Below are positions 23,188 to 35,511 of a DNA stretch of 64,000 nt, one piece after another. Within the stretch, counting starts at the first letter, position 1. The number at the start of each line of letters is the position of its first letter. The notes beneath the pieces were generated by a model. The model was not told the DNA's origin. It worked only from the letters and a program-made list of their open reading frames with translations, and made no database searches. The stretch is from Zancudomyces culisetae (Eukaryota; Kickxellomycota; Harpellomycetes; Harpellales; Legeriomycetaceae). Position numbers and translations under genes: made by a program. The DNA is taken from NCBI GenBank assembly GCA_001969505.1, contig LSSK01000011.1, positions 17,788 to 81,787 on the forward strand. Direction: 5' to 3'.

Positions 23188-24618
23188 AACTTTTTTAACT
23201 GAATTTAAATAAACACAACTCTGTACATCCGACACCTTATGGTCAAATATTAAGAATGTTCTGGATTATTTGAGCTCATTAAATTTATCCGGTTTTTTAC
23301 ATCCATATTTTTAGCCGATTAAATTAAATATTAGACCTGAGATTCTAAGTTTAGCAAAACATATAATTAAAGCAAAAAGAAAATTTTTTTTCCCGAAAAG
23401 CTACTTGAAAAGATGTGGCAAGAAGAAAACTCGGAATCATTTGGATTAATGTCAAAAATCATCGAATAATAATCCATGTGCGAATATCCGCAAATCGGAT
23501 TACAGCTACCCAATAACTACTGTTAATAACAACTACTGGTTGATCTTTTTTAGGTTAAAATTTTGTTACATCATGGATTTTCGGAATGTAAATGCGTGAA
23601 AATAATATATATATTTATATATAACAACATTTTGCTGGTTGGTGAATACAGTTAAAAATAGTTAAAAAATTAACATGTATGCTCTTTTTAAATGGCTGAG
23701 TCGATTAAATTTTAAAGATAAATAATAATAATTAGTATTGTTATTGTATTATATAAAGCCATAACAAAAAAAATTTTTTTGGCTTATATGTTAATCTTTT
23801 ATAACATAGTCATGGCAGAGATAAATATAAAAAAGAAAAAGAAAAAAAAATAGAAAAAAGAAATAGAAAAAATAACGGCCAACAAATTGGTATTTCAACA
23901 TGTCAAAACACCAAAAAAGTGTTATAAGTTGATATGGTACTGCAATTGGCTAATGAAAATAGGGAACTTTACCCTGATTAGCATGATTTCTTTGGAATTT
24001 GATGAAAGCAAAACTACAAAAAATAGAGTAAGGAAAAGGATTGGGATAAAACTGAAAACAAGATAGGTCTGACCTAGTTTATTAAAGTGATTGTGAAAAG
24101 TGACCCAAAAAAAAAATCAACTTTACGCTGATAAACGGCTAGAAAACATTAAGAAGCGGGCTTGAATAGCTTGCTTTCGCCAAGTAAATTACAAGTGATG
24201 AAGCATCCTGTTTAAAGTATAAAACGGGAATAATTTTTCTTAGACGTTTTTAGCATCTACAGCTTAAGGAACACAATATTTTTAATTAACTCTAGAGAAG
24301 CAACTTTTTTGTATTTATTACAGGTAACACATAGTACACCAATATAACAAGCGTTGAATAACTTTAATTTATTCTTTTCCGGGTTTTTTTTGTTTTAAAG
24401 TCGCAAAGTAACAGTTGTAAATTTTCAGAACATAAAATAATTGCAACAATAATACAATATTTTCTAGCACGTGATTGAGCAAAGAATAACGCGATACCAG
24501 ACTGAGAGTATCACAGACTAATTTATAATAAAAAAATAACAATAGCCAAGAGGGAAGGAAAGTAGGCAACAACTGTATATAGAATAAATAATACAGCAAA
24601 GGAGATATAGTTTCAAAA
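23188..24618. other. intergenic
   Basis: About 1.4 kb, very AT-rich, with A(n)T(n) tracts near 23381 and 23766 and purine-rich runs. No gene seen. Confidence 0.5.
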
Positions 24619-26310
24619 ATGGAAGCAACTGATACAGAAAGAAGCTTCGAAAAGGGAAGCGGTACGGCAGATATTCAAAATAGACAGCTGCAAGTCGAAG
24701 GAGATCATGGAGAAGTGCTTGAGAATACTGGAGAGAAGGCAGAGCAACCATCCTCAAAGTCATTGGCAGTAATTGTATTGGGATTGGGGACAGCAATGTT
24801 TCTTGCGTCACTAGACAGCACAATTGTATCAACAGCCATGCCAACGATTGCACAGAACTTCAACTCTCTATCCATGATCACATGGGTAGCGACATCGTAT
24901 ATGTTGACATCTACCGCATTACAGCCTTTATATGGAACACTGTCAGATATTTTCGGAAAAAAGACAATGTTGCTATTTTGTATAATAGTGTTTGAGCTTG
25001 CGTCTCTAGGCTGTGGGCTCTCCCACAATATGATAATGCTAATTATATTTCGAGGAGTGGCAGGTGTTGGTGGTGCAGGCATTTTTGTGATGGTAACGCT
25101 TTGTATCTCGCAACTGGTTCCAATAAGAGAACGTGGAAAGTATATGGGAATTTTGGGTGCAGTGTTTGGACTTAGTAGTGTGCTTGGGCCACTACTGGGA
25201 GGATTGTTCACAGACAAAGTGTCGTGGAGATGGTGCTTCTACATCAACCTCCCATTGGCTGCGTTGTGTATTCCCACAGTGATGTTTTTGATAAAAATGG
25301 AACGACCAAAGGGAGGAATTGTGTCAAAACTTAAGAGAATTGATTTGTTGGGTGCACTTGTATTTGTAGCTGGATGTATCATGATTTTGTTAGCACTGAC
25401 ATGGGGAGGTACTACATATAGCTGGAGCTCAGGAATCATCCTCGGAATGTTACTTGGAGGGTTTGCTATATTGGTAGTGTTTGTGTTTATTGAGCTCAAA
25501 GTTTCGCGTGAACCAATGATCAAAATGGAACTATTTGTTATGCGCAACCCAGTGCTTCTCTTTTCCTCACAGTTTTGTGCAGGTGTGGGAATGTACAGCC
25601 TTATCTACTACATTCCAATATACTATCACACAGTTTACAATGGATCAGCGACAAAACAGGGTCTTTTCCTACTACCAATGATGTTGTCACTCGTTGTAGG
25701 CTCTGTCGGGTCAGGATGGGTCAGCTCAAAGACAGGAAAATACCGGATACTCATCTGGATAGGTATGGCAATCTTTTCTGTGGGAGTTGGATTGTTTCTT
25801 ACTCTTAAACTATCAACATCACGTGCCGTGCAGAATATTTTCATGATAATTGCTGGGTTTGGGCTTGGAATGGCAATGCAGCTTATGACTATTGCCATTC
25901 AGGCATGTGTACCTCTACGTCTGGTAACTGGCGCCACCACTCTAATTACATTCTGTCGTGTAATTGGTGGAACTATTGGCCTTGCTATTGCTTCTGCGGT
26001 CTATAACACAGTTGTTAAAAGTAAGCTGGCCGACTTTTCCGCAGCCAATCCAGATTATTCGAAACTTGCTTCAAGTGTTATGAACAACTCTTCGCTTGCA
26101 TTCTCTTCGGGTGTACCTTTAGATATCCGTGAAAAGATCTCGCAGTGCTTCATGTCTGGTGTCCACTCTGTCTTTCTCGTATCTACACCTTTTGCTTGTA
26201 TCGGGTTCTTTGCACTTCTCTTCCTTAAAAGTTATCCTATGTCTTTGGGTGTTCAAGATTCTCAAAAGACGACCCAGGAAGTGTCTGAAAAAACCGCACA
26301 AGAGGTTTAG
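24619..26310 (+). CDS. major facilitator superfamily transporter, DHA2 (14-helix drug:H+ antiporter) family
   Basis: Intronless 563-aa protein with a ~48-residue hydrophilic N-terminus and then about 14 hydrophobic segments. DHA2 hallmarks are present: LDSTIVSTAMPTI (65-77) in helix 1, motif A GTLSDIFGKK (106-115), the helix 4 RGVAGVGGAG (145-154) and the antiporter motif C, GAVFGLSSVLGPLLGG (180-195). Such proteins export drugs or move basic amino acids or azoles across the plasma or vacuolar membrane. The substrate cannot be told from sequence. It converges with the bZIP gene downstream, 298 bp between their stops. Confidence 0.93.
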   Translation: MEATDTERSFEKGSGTADIQNRQLQVEGDHGEVLENTGEKAEQPSSKSLAVIVLGLGTAMFLASLDSTIVSTAMPTIAQNFNSLSMITWVATSYMLTSTALQPLYGTLSDIFGKKTMLLFCIIVFELASLGCGLSHNMIMLIIFRGVAGVGGAGIFVMVTLCISQLVPIRERGKYMGILGAVFGLSSVLGPLLGGLFTDKVSWRWCFYINLPLAALCIPTVMFLIKMERPKGGIVSKLKRIDLLGALVFVAGCIMILLALTWGGTTYSWSSGIILGMLLGGFAILVVFVFIELKVSREPMIKMELFVMRNPVLLFSSQFCAGVGMYSLIYYIPIYYHTVYNGSATKQGLFLLPMMLSLVVGSVGSGWVSSKTGKYRILIWIGMAIFSVGVGLFLTLKLSTSRAVQNIFMIIAGFGLGMAMQLMTIAIQACVPLRLVTGATTLITFCRVIGGTIGLAIASAVYNTVVKSKLADFSAANPDYSKLASSVMNNSSLAFSSGVPLDIREKISQCFMSGVHSVFLVSTPFACIGFFALLFLKSYPMSLGVQDSQKTTQEVSEKTAQEV

Positions 26311-26608
26311 CAAGTCTGCAACACCTGATTGTGCAAGGAAAACTCTTTCTCTTTTTTTTTGGAATGTTTCCAAGGCCAAAAAGAATAAGGCAAAAACATG
26401 GAAACCTTAGACTATTTTTCCCACTCACCAAGCATTTGGTTTATATATTTGTGTACAGATATGTTATTGTTTAGACAACATTTCTTTTTCCAATAACAAA
26501 ACATTAAAAAAAACTTCTAAAATAGTTTATTCTATACTTTAAAAACGTAAAACTAGGGGGATGGGGTAGTACATTGAGCCTGTTTTACTCAGGTGATCAT
26601 TTTACCCA

Positions 26609-27574
26609 TTATTTTTTCTTCCTTCTCCGGCTTTTCTCACCAGCAGCGGCCTTTTTCCTGGTATTTCCACGCATGTCATCATCCCCCTCGTTTTCACCAG
26701 CATTGCCATTACCATTGCCATTCCCATTCCCGCTGTTACCATCTACCAACAACCCCTTTGAATTGTAGTTTTGATTCATTTCCACTAATGCCAACTGGTC
26801 TCCAGAAAACACGCCTCCTCCACTATTCATTACCGCCACCGCACCACTGCCCTCAACTATAGAATACGGATTACCATTACCATTAGCAGTAGCGCCGCCG
26901 TTGCTATGATTGGGCTCCGCCATTGGCCCAGGACCTACTCCACCACCCATGGGTGACAATACTGAGGGCGAGGCTCCATTGTTTTTCAAAATTATCCCAC
27001 CTGGGTATGACCCTCCTCTGTTTACCAGTAAAGGCTCGTAGCTGTTGGCTCCACTACTGTTGTATTCAGTTCTTCGTAAATCGTTTTCGTATAAAAAATC
27101 CGAGTAAGACAGTGTGTGCTGAAACTCACCTGTTGAATTGTTTCGCTGTTGCATTTGCTGAGCTTGGTTATTGTAGTACTGATACCCGTTGTTATAGTAT
27201 GGAATCTGGTTACCATCTACCATTCGGGACGCCATTGTGGAGGAGGATGTCAGCATGGTTGCTGCGCCTGCTGTAGGTAGTGGAGGAAGTTGCGGCACCG
27301 TTCCTCCGAGCTGCGTCAAATGCTGTATCATCGCCTCCACCCTCATTCTTAATCCTTGATTTTCCTCCAGTATTATATGGTATTCTTGTAGCAAGTTCTC
27401 CAACTGTGCTGACCTCCATTCTAGCTCTTTTACATATTGTTCACGCCTTTGTCTAAACGCTCGTTGGGCACTTCTGTTCCTTTCTGCTCTCGCTGCTGCC
27501 TCCTCTGGCGTTTGGTTTGCCTTTACTGTTGCTTTGGAGTTGTTTTTAGTTAATTTTATTGTGGCTTGTTCCAT
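26609..27574 (-). CDS. Pap1/Yap-type bZIP transcription factor
   Basis: Intronless 321-aa protein. The basic region near residues 24-50 contains NRSAQRAFRQRRE (33-45), the NxxAQxxFR signature of fungal AP-1-like factors, followed by a leucine-zipper coiled coil to about residue 88 (leucines at 51, 58, 61, 62, 69 and 75). The remaining 230 residues are rich in Asn, Gly and Ser, with a Gly-Asn run near 280-293 and a basic C-terminus (SRRRKKK), perhaps a nuclear localisation signal. Pap1/Yap1 redox sensors carry cysteine-rich domains, but I see no cysteine anywhere in this protein, so redox control by disulfide formation is not supported. Long non-coding DNA lies upstream. Confidence 0.92.
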   Translation of the reverse strand: MEQATIKLTKNNSKATVKANQTPEEAAARAERNRSAQRAFRQRREQYVKELEWRSAQLENLLQEYHIILEENQGLRMRVEAMIQHLTQLGGTVPQLPPLPTAGAATMLTSSSTMASRMVDGNQIPYYNNGYQYYNNQAQQMQQRNNSTGEFQHTLSYSDFLYENDLRRTEYNSSGANSYEPLLVNRGGSYPGGIILKNNGASPSVLSPMGGGVGPGPMAEPNHSNGGATANGNGNPYSIVEGSGAVAVMNSGGGVFSGDQLALVEMNQNYNSKGLLVDGNSGNGNGNGNGNAGENEGDDDMRGNTRKKAAAGEKSRRRKKK

Positions 27575-30210
27575 ATTTTCATTTTATTTTATGCCGTAAT
27601 TTCCTCAAGTTTAGTTAAATACCAGACATAGATAATTAATAACCACTCATCATCACACTGACTGTTTTGTCTATAAATAATATTACAAGGCTTAAAGTTC
27701 TTGAAGCGTTTTGGTTTTGGTTTTGGTTTTGTTCTTTTTCTCTTGTTTTAGATATCAAGTCTTAAGGCAGAATAATATATACTACAAAAAAAAATTTTCT
27801 ATCTAATAACCCATTGAGATATATGTTCCAAAATGAATCTTCTTCGATCCTAATTTATAATAATTACAAAAAAAAAATTTTCAATTCCATAGTACTTTTC
27901 TATTACTTTTATGTCATGGGTAACACGCTTGAAAACACATCAGAAATTATTAGCTTGTTCTTTTAATAAAACTGCCCTGATTTAGCAGCAAATTAATTGG
28001 GGGAAGGAGTTAACTCCTTTTAGTGCAATTCCCAATTTAGTTGCATTCCTTTTAGATGAAATAGCTATAAAAAAAACCTTTGATTCATCAGATTTTTGTC
28101 GCCAACTTGCCTGTAAAAAATAGATATATCCGTTACATTTTTTTATCCGTTAATACCCGTTCTATATTTCCAAAACAACCATGCCTTTAATCTTTACTGT
28201 TCTTTCTTTCCATCTTCTGTTGTTAGCTGCCAAACTGCAATTTAGATTATATTTTCTTTTTAAAAAAATGTATATACATAGCTATTAGTGCCGGATCTCC
28301 AAATTGTTGGGTACTGGCAAACTTATTTTTGCTTATAGTTTAGTTTATTCTGGTGCCGTGTAATTGTTTTACTTTAAAAAAGCTAATCGCCTCGCAGGTT
28401 TTTGACCGTGATCAAGCAGCGTTTTTATTAAACTGTTTGTATTTACGTTATTCCAAAACATTACTATACATTTGGCATCACACAAGAACATTTTTGGAGT
28501 GCTGCTATTTGCATACGAATTATGGTGAACTTGAAAACTTTACCCACCCAATCTTTCTATCTATTCATAAATTGCCGTATTTGGTTAATGTTTGCATCTT
28601 TAATTGAAAGAAACCTTGCTTAATTGGCTTGTTTGATTTTTGCGCTTTGTTATTACATAAATGAATACCATTACCTTATTTTTCTCCTAAGCAATGCCTA
28701 AAGAGATGGGTGGGGGTTTCTTTTTTTTTAATCACAACATATCCTGGCCAATAATTTATTTGTTTTTTAGTTAATTTCCAAAAACAAAGAGTGGGCGCTA
28801 CGCATTTTTTTTGTTGTTTTGCATATTCAAGCTGATCTATTGTTATTTAATGTACCAATTTTCATTTTAAAAAAAAGAGTGCTTGAAGTTCTTTTCTTTC
28901 AAACAGAGTAGCCTAAATTTCCGAAACTTTGCCTAGTAACGCCGTAAAGTTTACCAACTCTGGTCTGCAAGTAAGCAAATTAGATTGAAATTATACCACT
29001 GGTTATGGTTTTACAGCAACCCCGGCACAAACTATATTTTGAGTACATTTTACGCTCATTACAACGTGTTTTTTTTTCTAACAATTTTAAAGAGTAGTGT
29101 AACAATACAATATTTCTGTTATACCTTATATACGTGATACATATTGACCATCTATTTGTGCCAAACTAATCAACAAAGATGGAAATGGCCAGTCACAAGG
29201 CTCCTATGTATGCACAAATGTGTATTTTCATCATTCCACTCTTTCTAACGAACACCAAACCCCTTTTTGAACTAGCATGATTGTGTTGATATTTTCTTTG
29301 CGCAGGGTTTTTTTTACCAGTAGCTGTTTTTCGTATACTGAGCGTTTTTCACATTTTACTGTAACTAATTGTAATTTTCAATTTATATAGCTGAAAGATT
29401 GAGTTTGAGTGCTTAAAACTATTTTTCATCTACTCCTAGCTTTGGCGTCAAATTCTGGCATTTACGTACGAACAAACAGATGGCTTTTTTTTGTCTTTTT
29501 TCTTAACATTCCTTTAAACTATTTTTTTTAATTTTTTTTATAACTACCCTTTAAATTGTTTTTTTTATAGGTCTTTTAAAGCTATTTTTTAGTAAACATT
29601 TTTTTAGCTTAGGTTTTTATAGATTTCAAAACAAAAGTGTCTAAACACCAATAAAATGTGTTTTCCACCAATTTATAACTCCGCCATACTCGGAAAATAT
29701 TCATCAATTCCCTCCTTTTCCTAATATGTTTGGATTTAAAACTTGGGCAAGTATCTTGATGCATAAAATTTACGTTAAATTGTGATTATAATTACCTATT
29801 CTCAAGATATTACCCCTTGTCATATTCTTGTTGTATTAAGATAACACGCACGCAAAATAACAAGAAAAAGCCCACCTTAAAGCTCTATTAATATCTAAAT
29901 TGATTAATGCACTGTTAAAAAAACTGTACTTTCACCTTATAAGCACTGCAACATCATGGGCAAGTCAAGATGGAGGCTATTTTGTATGTAAAGTTTCTTA
30001 ATTTCCTTTTTACATTTTTATTTTCCTGGGGGTGTAACATTTACAAGAACTAATGGCCCTTTTATCTGAAGCCTTGGCAGCATAGCTAGATCAAAAAATT
30101 TTGGTATACGTTTCTTAGCTTGGGTGCACGACGAAAGACTTGCGAAGTTAAGATGACTGCAATGTTATAACTACACCTTTCAAAGCACTGTTCTTGTAAA
30201 AGGTATATCA

Positions 30211-30253
<43 letters not shown>

Positions 30254-30888
30254 TCCTTCTAGCTGATCCAGGATATATATTACGGCCTTCTTTACAGTAG
30301 TGTTACGTTTGGATATATGCTATTTTCTAGTTTCTGGTGAATTTTTTATGGTTGTTTTTAAACAAGACAGCCGTTAAAAGATAAGAGTCTGCCCCAAGTA
30401 AACAATCAAGAAACTTATAGGAATAAAACCATCTAAACGATCAAAGTAGCAACTAAAAAAACATTGCTCAAAACTTACATTTCAGTACTTTATAGGAATG
30501 ACGGAATTTTGATTAAAATAAACCACATCATGTATTAATACAACCCAGTATATAACACAGTAGGCTTATAAGCAACGAATGTAATCTTGTTCATATATTA
30601 TCATGCACACTATGACTCCCCTATTGCTCATAGACAAACCAAGCATCTAAAAAAATGGATCATAATAGAAATACCATTTATTTAATCTAATTAAGCACCC
30701 GTTTATAACAAGTAAAAAATGAAAAGCCCTAAACAAAGAGTTACCTTGTGTAAAAAATAAAAAAATTAGTGATAAAAAATGTGTATGGTAGTTTTCATAG
30801 TTTGGCTGAATAATAAATGTAGTTGACCACAAAAGTTATTAAAAGTACATTCTGTCAAGTAAAAATAAAAGGATATGGTGTGTAGAAT
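27575..30888. other. long intergenic region
   Basis: About 3.3 kb, AT-rich, with A(n)T(n) tracts at about 27786 and 27869 upstream of the bZIP gene, many T-runs at 29490-29600 and an (ACACAT)n microsatellite. One open frame (28353-28607 plus) starts from a GTG and looks random. I support no gene. Confidence 0.45.
30211..30254. repeat. (ACACAT)n microsatellite
   Basis: About seven perfect tandem copies of a 6-bp unit in non-coding DNA. Confidence 0.95.
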
Positions 30889-31639
30889 CTAGACCAGCTT
30901 CAAACTGAGCATATCCACAAGTACTTGAGCGGCCTATCCACATATGCGCAAATAGTTTAACAAAAAATAGTCTTTTTTATTATAAAAATACATGAATGCA
31001 GAAATAAGGACTCTCACCTCCATCATTTGGACCTGCTGGTGTTTTGTTAAATTATATTTCAAACAGGTCTCCCATGAATCGTGGTGCTCCCAAAGGTGCT
31101 AGTTTTTTATATATAATTTCAAGGAGTTAAAATAATGTTTATCGCTTTAGAAATAAAAAGAGTAAATTCACTTTGCATGATATCCTAGAGAAAGTAAGAT
31201 AATGAGAAAAGTACCTTATATAAACAGCTGCGATGTTTATATTTTTTTCCACACACTCCGCATTGACAAGGGCTACGATTAGGCAGGCCTTCGAATGGAT
31301 CGTAGCTGCCTGTGTAGAATGGTCCTGAGCTATCAGAATCAGCGGAACTTTCTCGTTGATACTCAGGATATGGGTGACTAGTGAGAACCCTCTGGTGTTC
31401 CCAAAACTCGACTATTATATCAATAATCTATCAGTTTTTTGCTCGTAATTACATATTGTCATTTATTAATAACCCAATTCCCTTAATCGTGCATTACCAC
31501 CTCACCCACCACTTTTGGTATTGGATACTCTGGATAACACACATCTTTGAAGGGAAGAAATGTGTAAAAAAGTAGTGAAATATAAAATTTTAGCTTTACC
31601 ATTCTTCGAGCTCATTGGTTTTACGTCAACTCGTGTCAT
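30889..31639 (-). CDS. small single C2H2 zinc-finger protein
   Basis: Four exons with closed phases: 31600-31639, 31215-31411, 31018-31098, 30889-30933, giving 120 aa. The finger is CGVCGKKYKHRSCLYKHLWEH, of the form C-x2-C-x12-H-x3-H, with the two halves in exons 2 and 3. It is followed by HHDSWETCLKYNLTKHQQVQ and an AAQVLVDML helix. This C-terminal block (finger, then SKHQQVQLLEAA-like helix) resembles fungal C2H2 proteins in which it ends a longer polypeptide. The start at 31639 is the only Met in the first exon's frame with a fair context. More N-terminal exons, perhaps 31831-32006, are possible. A DNA-binding role is inferred. Confidence 0.7.
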
Positions 31640-31830
31640 GGTATTCTCCTTGTGTATGTATGTATGTATGTTTACTCGTTTTTCTAAAGACTTTGGCTTT
31701 TGCGCTTACTTATTTATTTTTGTTTGCCTAATCTCCTATTGTTCCTCCCAAGATAAATTAATACAGTATAAGCTTCTAAAACTACAATGAACGCACGGTT
31801 GAAATTGAAACACGTCAAAGCACCAGAAAT

Positions 31831-32720
31831 GTATACTTGTACCCTGGCCGGACGAATGAAGTGCTGGTTATATTTACTTCGAGTATTATTTTTGAACCCG
31901 CTTGGCTGGTTGTTTGAGCTATGACTCGACAGTAACTCGGTTCTGTATTTTAAAAGTTTTGATGTTTTAACCACAGATTCCAGAATCTCCAATATTGATT
32001 CCAAAAGCAGTTGCAAATCTATAGCTTGATCCTATGTTTTTAATCTTTTACCCTCCTTATATTTTAACTAAACTTTTAGTCTTGAGCTATGTTTCAAGAT
32101 TGCTTTCTTTTAGCAAAAAGTCACTATAATGACTAGTTTTTCTATGGTATACCTAACAACTTTACTTCCCATTAGATGTTTTTATAAAGTTTAAAAAGCT
32201 GCCTCTGTGAAAATATGAATGAAATAATCCCTGTTATAAAATTTCCGTTTTAAATTAAAATTTTATTTGGTCTTTTATTCGAAAAGTTTCTGTTTGATGA
32301 ACAGAGCGTATTTTATTTCCTTGTTCTTCTTTTTGCCGTTTTGTTATCAACAATAATTTTTAACCCTGAAATCTACCTATAACTTTCTGCACTAGTGCCT
32401 TTTTTCACCTTTCCCAAACTTTGTGTTTTTTTTTCGATTCAAACAAAAAATTAATAAAACAAAAAAACGCACATTTTTTTTTTGGAAATGGGATGTAAAT
32501 GCAAATACAGTAATAACAAGACAGGAGATGTATCCCACCTCACTTTCCATGAGCTGTTTAATCTGTGACTGTAATGTATCAAACATCTATCTAAATACCA
32601 AATTCTCAACCTCATCAATACCCAATGTATTCAGATACCGAGATACAGTTGGGAGATTGTGAAAATATTCGCATGACCTTACCAGAACCATTGTTTTAAT
32701 TTGCCCACTAACCATCCAGA
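31831..32720 (-). CDS. coding-like segments of an unidentified spliced gene
   Basis: Two stretches look like exons. One, ending at a GTACAAG donor near 31830, encodes a leucine-rich helix beginning LQLLLESILEILESVVKTS. The other, near 32590-32720, contains EYFHNLPTVSRYLNTL and, beyond an in-frame TAG, SQIKQLMESE. I could not join them with closed phases or recognise a family. They may belong to the exons at 34481-35072, to the C2H2 gene, or to neither. Confidence 0.2.
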
Positions 32721-34480
32721 AATTTTATTCAAGTACATTCATCACTTGATCCAATCAAAGCTATAAAACCCCTTATAACCTCTAATTTATTTATTTTTCC
32801 CTTAAGCACCTCCAACAAATTGAAACAACAAAAGCCAGAAATTATTGCTACATAGCTTGCATTAATTGCATTTTTATCCTCAAAATGCATTTCGAATGAA
32901 AAAGTAGAAGCACATTTCAATTTCAAATAGAACCTTGTGATTTGAACTATCCAATAAACAACAAAATTGCTTGTGTGGTAATTTCTGCGTGAAATATAAC
33001 ATTCGGCTTCCCAAAATACAATTTCTATCTGACTTTCTGTAAATATAGCTCACTAATACCTAATAAAAATCGGCGCAAAATATTTAGCACTAGTCTGATT
33101 ACCACAAAATGAGCTGATATGATGTTGCAATCCTTTTCATTTTGAATTGTGTGAATCCATGAATCATGGGTTAAGCTTTTTTTTCCGATTCTCTACAATA
33201 CAGGTTCTTTTGTGTGTGTTGTAACAGGGAAAAAGTTGACAAAATTTAGGTTTAAGATGTGAACATAATGAGTGTTGTTTTACTTCAGGTTTACATTTAG
33301 CTAAACATAGATTTTCTTTTTGCTTTCTCACTCAATATGTGAGTCTCATTATCATCATCATCGCCATCATCTAGCTGAACAAATAATTTGAAAAAATACC
33401 GGAAATACCTAATAGCACATTTAGGTTTTCAATAGTATTTGGCAATGTTTCAGATAAATTTCTATAATCGAGGGAATTAAACAAAATTGAGGGAATTAGT
33501 AATTAGTAATTGGTCTATTTGAAAATTAAAACGTTTTGTCAGAAAACAACAAATGGTTGAAAATGTTGTGAAAGTTTAAATAATGGATGGGAAAGCATAG
33601 AATAAAAAATAACAGTCAATATGTATTATTATTTTTGGATTTACAAAAACCTTAATTCCTGCAACCAAAATATTGCAGCAACATCTCCAAAAACCCGTAA
33701 GAGCTGCTCAACTCCCAGCCTCAGATGATGCTTGTTTAAACAATAGTTGTATCACTATTACTCTTTTTACTAACAACTCGTATATTTTGTATAATGGCGA
33801 GATAATTAAATAATAAATGTGAATCTAATTGCAGGAAGCCACAACAACAGAAAAAGATAAAAAATTATTATGTATTTTTGTCTCGAAGTATTACACGGAC
33901 TAAACAAGGCAGCAGTTTTTCAACATGCTACTGAACTAGTTATCCTAAATTCAAACATATATGACCTACTTTTTGTTTTATTTATTACTCAAGCATGCTA
34001 AAGTGTTTCTGATATCACGTTCCCCCTTCATACACAAGAGCAGTGGTGTAATCGGCTACATGGATAAATCGCCAAGGGGTGTACCACAAATGTAAACTGC
34101 AACCTCAATTTCTCGTAATTTACAGAACCTAGAACATAAATTCGAAATACAAATACAAGTTTTATATTGAGAATTAGCTAATGGATAGGCATCACCAAAA
34201 CCATCTAGCTTTTTTTAAAAAGGCTTTTAGGAATTCCACAGGAGTATGTTATCCATGGGTTCTGAGCATGAGTTGTGGGCATTTCACGTTTAATGATTTT
34301 TCTTGATAATTGGGATAAATTCATTCATTTTAACAAATTATCTCGTATGTTTTAATGCAATTTTCCTAATTAATGTCAAATTGGAATAAAAATAGTAACG
34401 AAAAAAGGTTGGCAATAATAAATAATATTGTTCTCAGTATATAGAACATGTGTGTGTAGATGCTATAGCCTTAAAAGCTA

Positions 34481-35072
34481 CTAATAGAGAAAAATAATCT
34501 CATTGTATAGTAAAATATTCACAAGCTGAGTTGATGTAACATCAAAATTCATTAAAGCCGTGCTCAAACAGAGTATGTAGTCCAAGTGAATTTTCCTGAA
34601 TGTCTGTACTAATTCAATCTGAAAGGCTAATACCATATCTCCAGATATTTTTATCATAGCTACTATAATTATTTTTGAAATGGGTGGTTTTTTTCCCTGA
34701 TAATTAGGAGATTGGAATGAAAAGGTTAAAAAGTGCGTAGCTGTGAGTTGAAAGTTATGGAGCAAGAGTGATGAGTTGTTATGTATCACACATGATATCG
34801 ATAGCACCATGAACAGACCTGGTATACTGTAGCGATGAACATGAAACAGCCTTAACTCTGAAAAAATTATTTTGTTTTATTCAAAACTGTCAAAAAAAAT
34901 TAAACGAAATTACACTAAAGAACCAGCTCCCCCAACTTTGGTCAGATAGCGTTTCCATTTATCATACGCATATTACCTTACATACAGCCGAAAACGTATC
35001 CCTCAGGGAATATAGCAACCCTCGTTGTGGTATTCTACGTTGCTCGTTTCTTCTTTTGATAATAGGATAAAC
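34481..35072 (-). CDS. unidentified spliced gene, two joined exons (partial model)
   Basis: An exon at 34977-35072 (32 codons, phase 0 at both ends, acceptor CTTAG, donor AAG|GTAATA) joins an open stretch from 34855 down to 34481 through an acceptor CAGAG. The joined reading (YSLRDTFSAVCK then LRLFHVHRYSIPGLFMVLS and about 100 more residues) is continuous and helix-like with normal composition. The first exon with the start codon and the downstream exons are not resolved. Another possible exon lies near 33645-33735, containing LGVEQLLRVFGDVAAIFWL. I do not recognise the family; a helical-repeat or membrane-associated protein is a guess. Confidence 0.35.
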
Positions 35073-35511
35073 CTAAGAGCAAGCTTTGTCGGCTATTAGG
35101 TGGAGGGGGAGATTCCCCAACGATATTCATACGCATAAAATATTGCGCAAATGTATAAAGTACTATAAAATATTGGATGCTATGTGCTACAGCTGAGTAT
35201 GTGTAATATAAAGCGACTGTCCTCCTGTCTCATAATTCTGATAAAAATTCGTTAGCACAAAGCTGGCAAGATTGTATTAACATACATGTGGGCACATGTT
35301 ATACCAACCTTATGATCTTTGTCGCACTGATATTGTTTGTGTAATGATTTGTAAATTGTGTTGAATAATTAAAACCAGAGAGGGTCTTGATAGATGTGAT
35401 TAATAAGGTGAATAAATTGTGGTAAATACCCAAAGGGCTTCTATAGTTGAATTTGAATTTAACAAGTGAAATATAAAAGTACTATTATGTCAACTATGTA
35501 AAAAAGATAGA

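Noticed and set aside
28353-28607. Plus-strand open frame of 84 codons
   Set aside because: Starts from GTG, has no homology that I recognise and lies in AT-rich DNA; likely chance.
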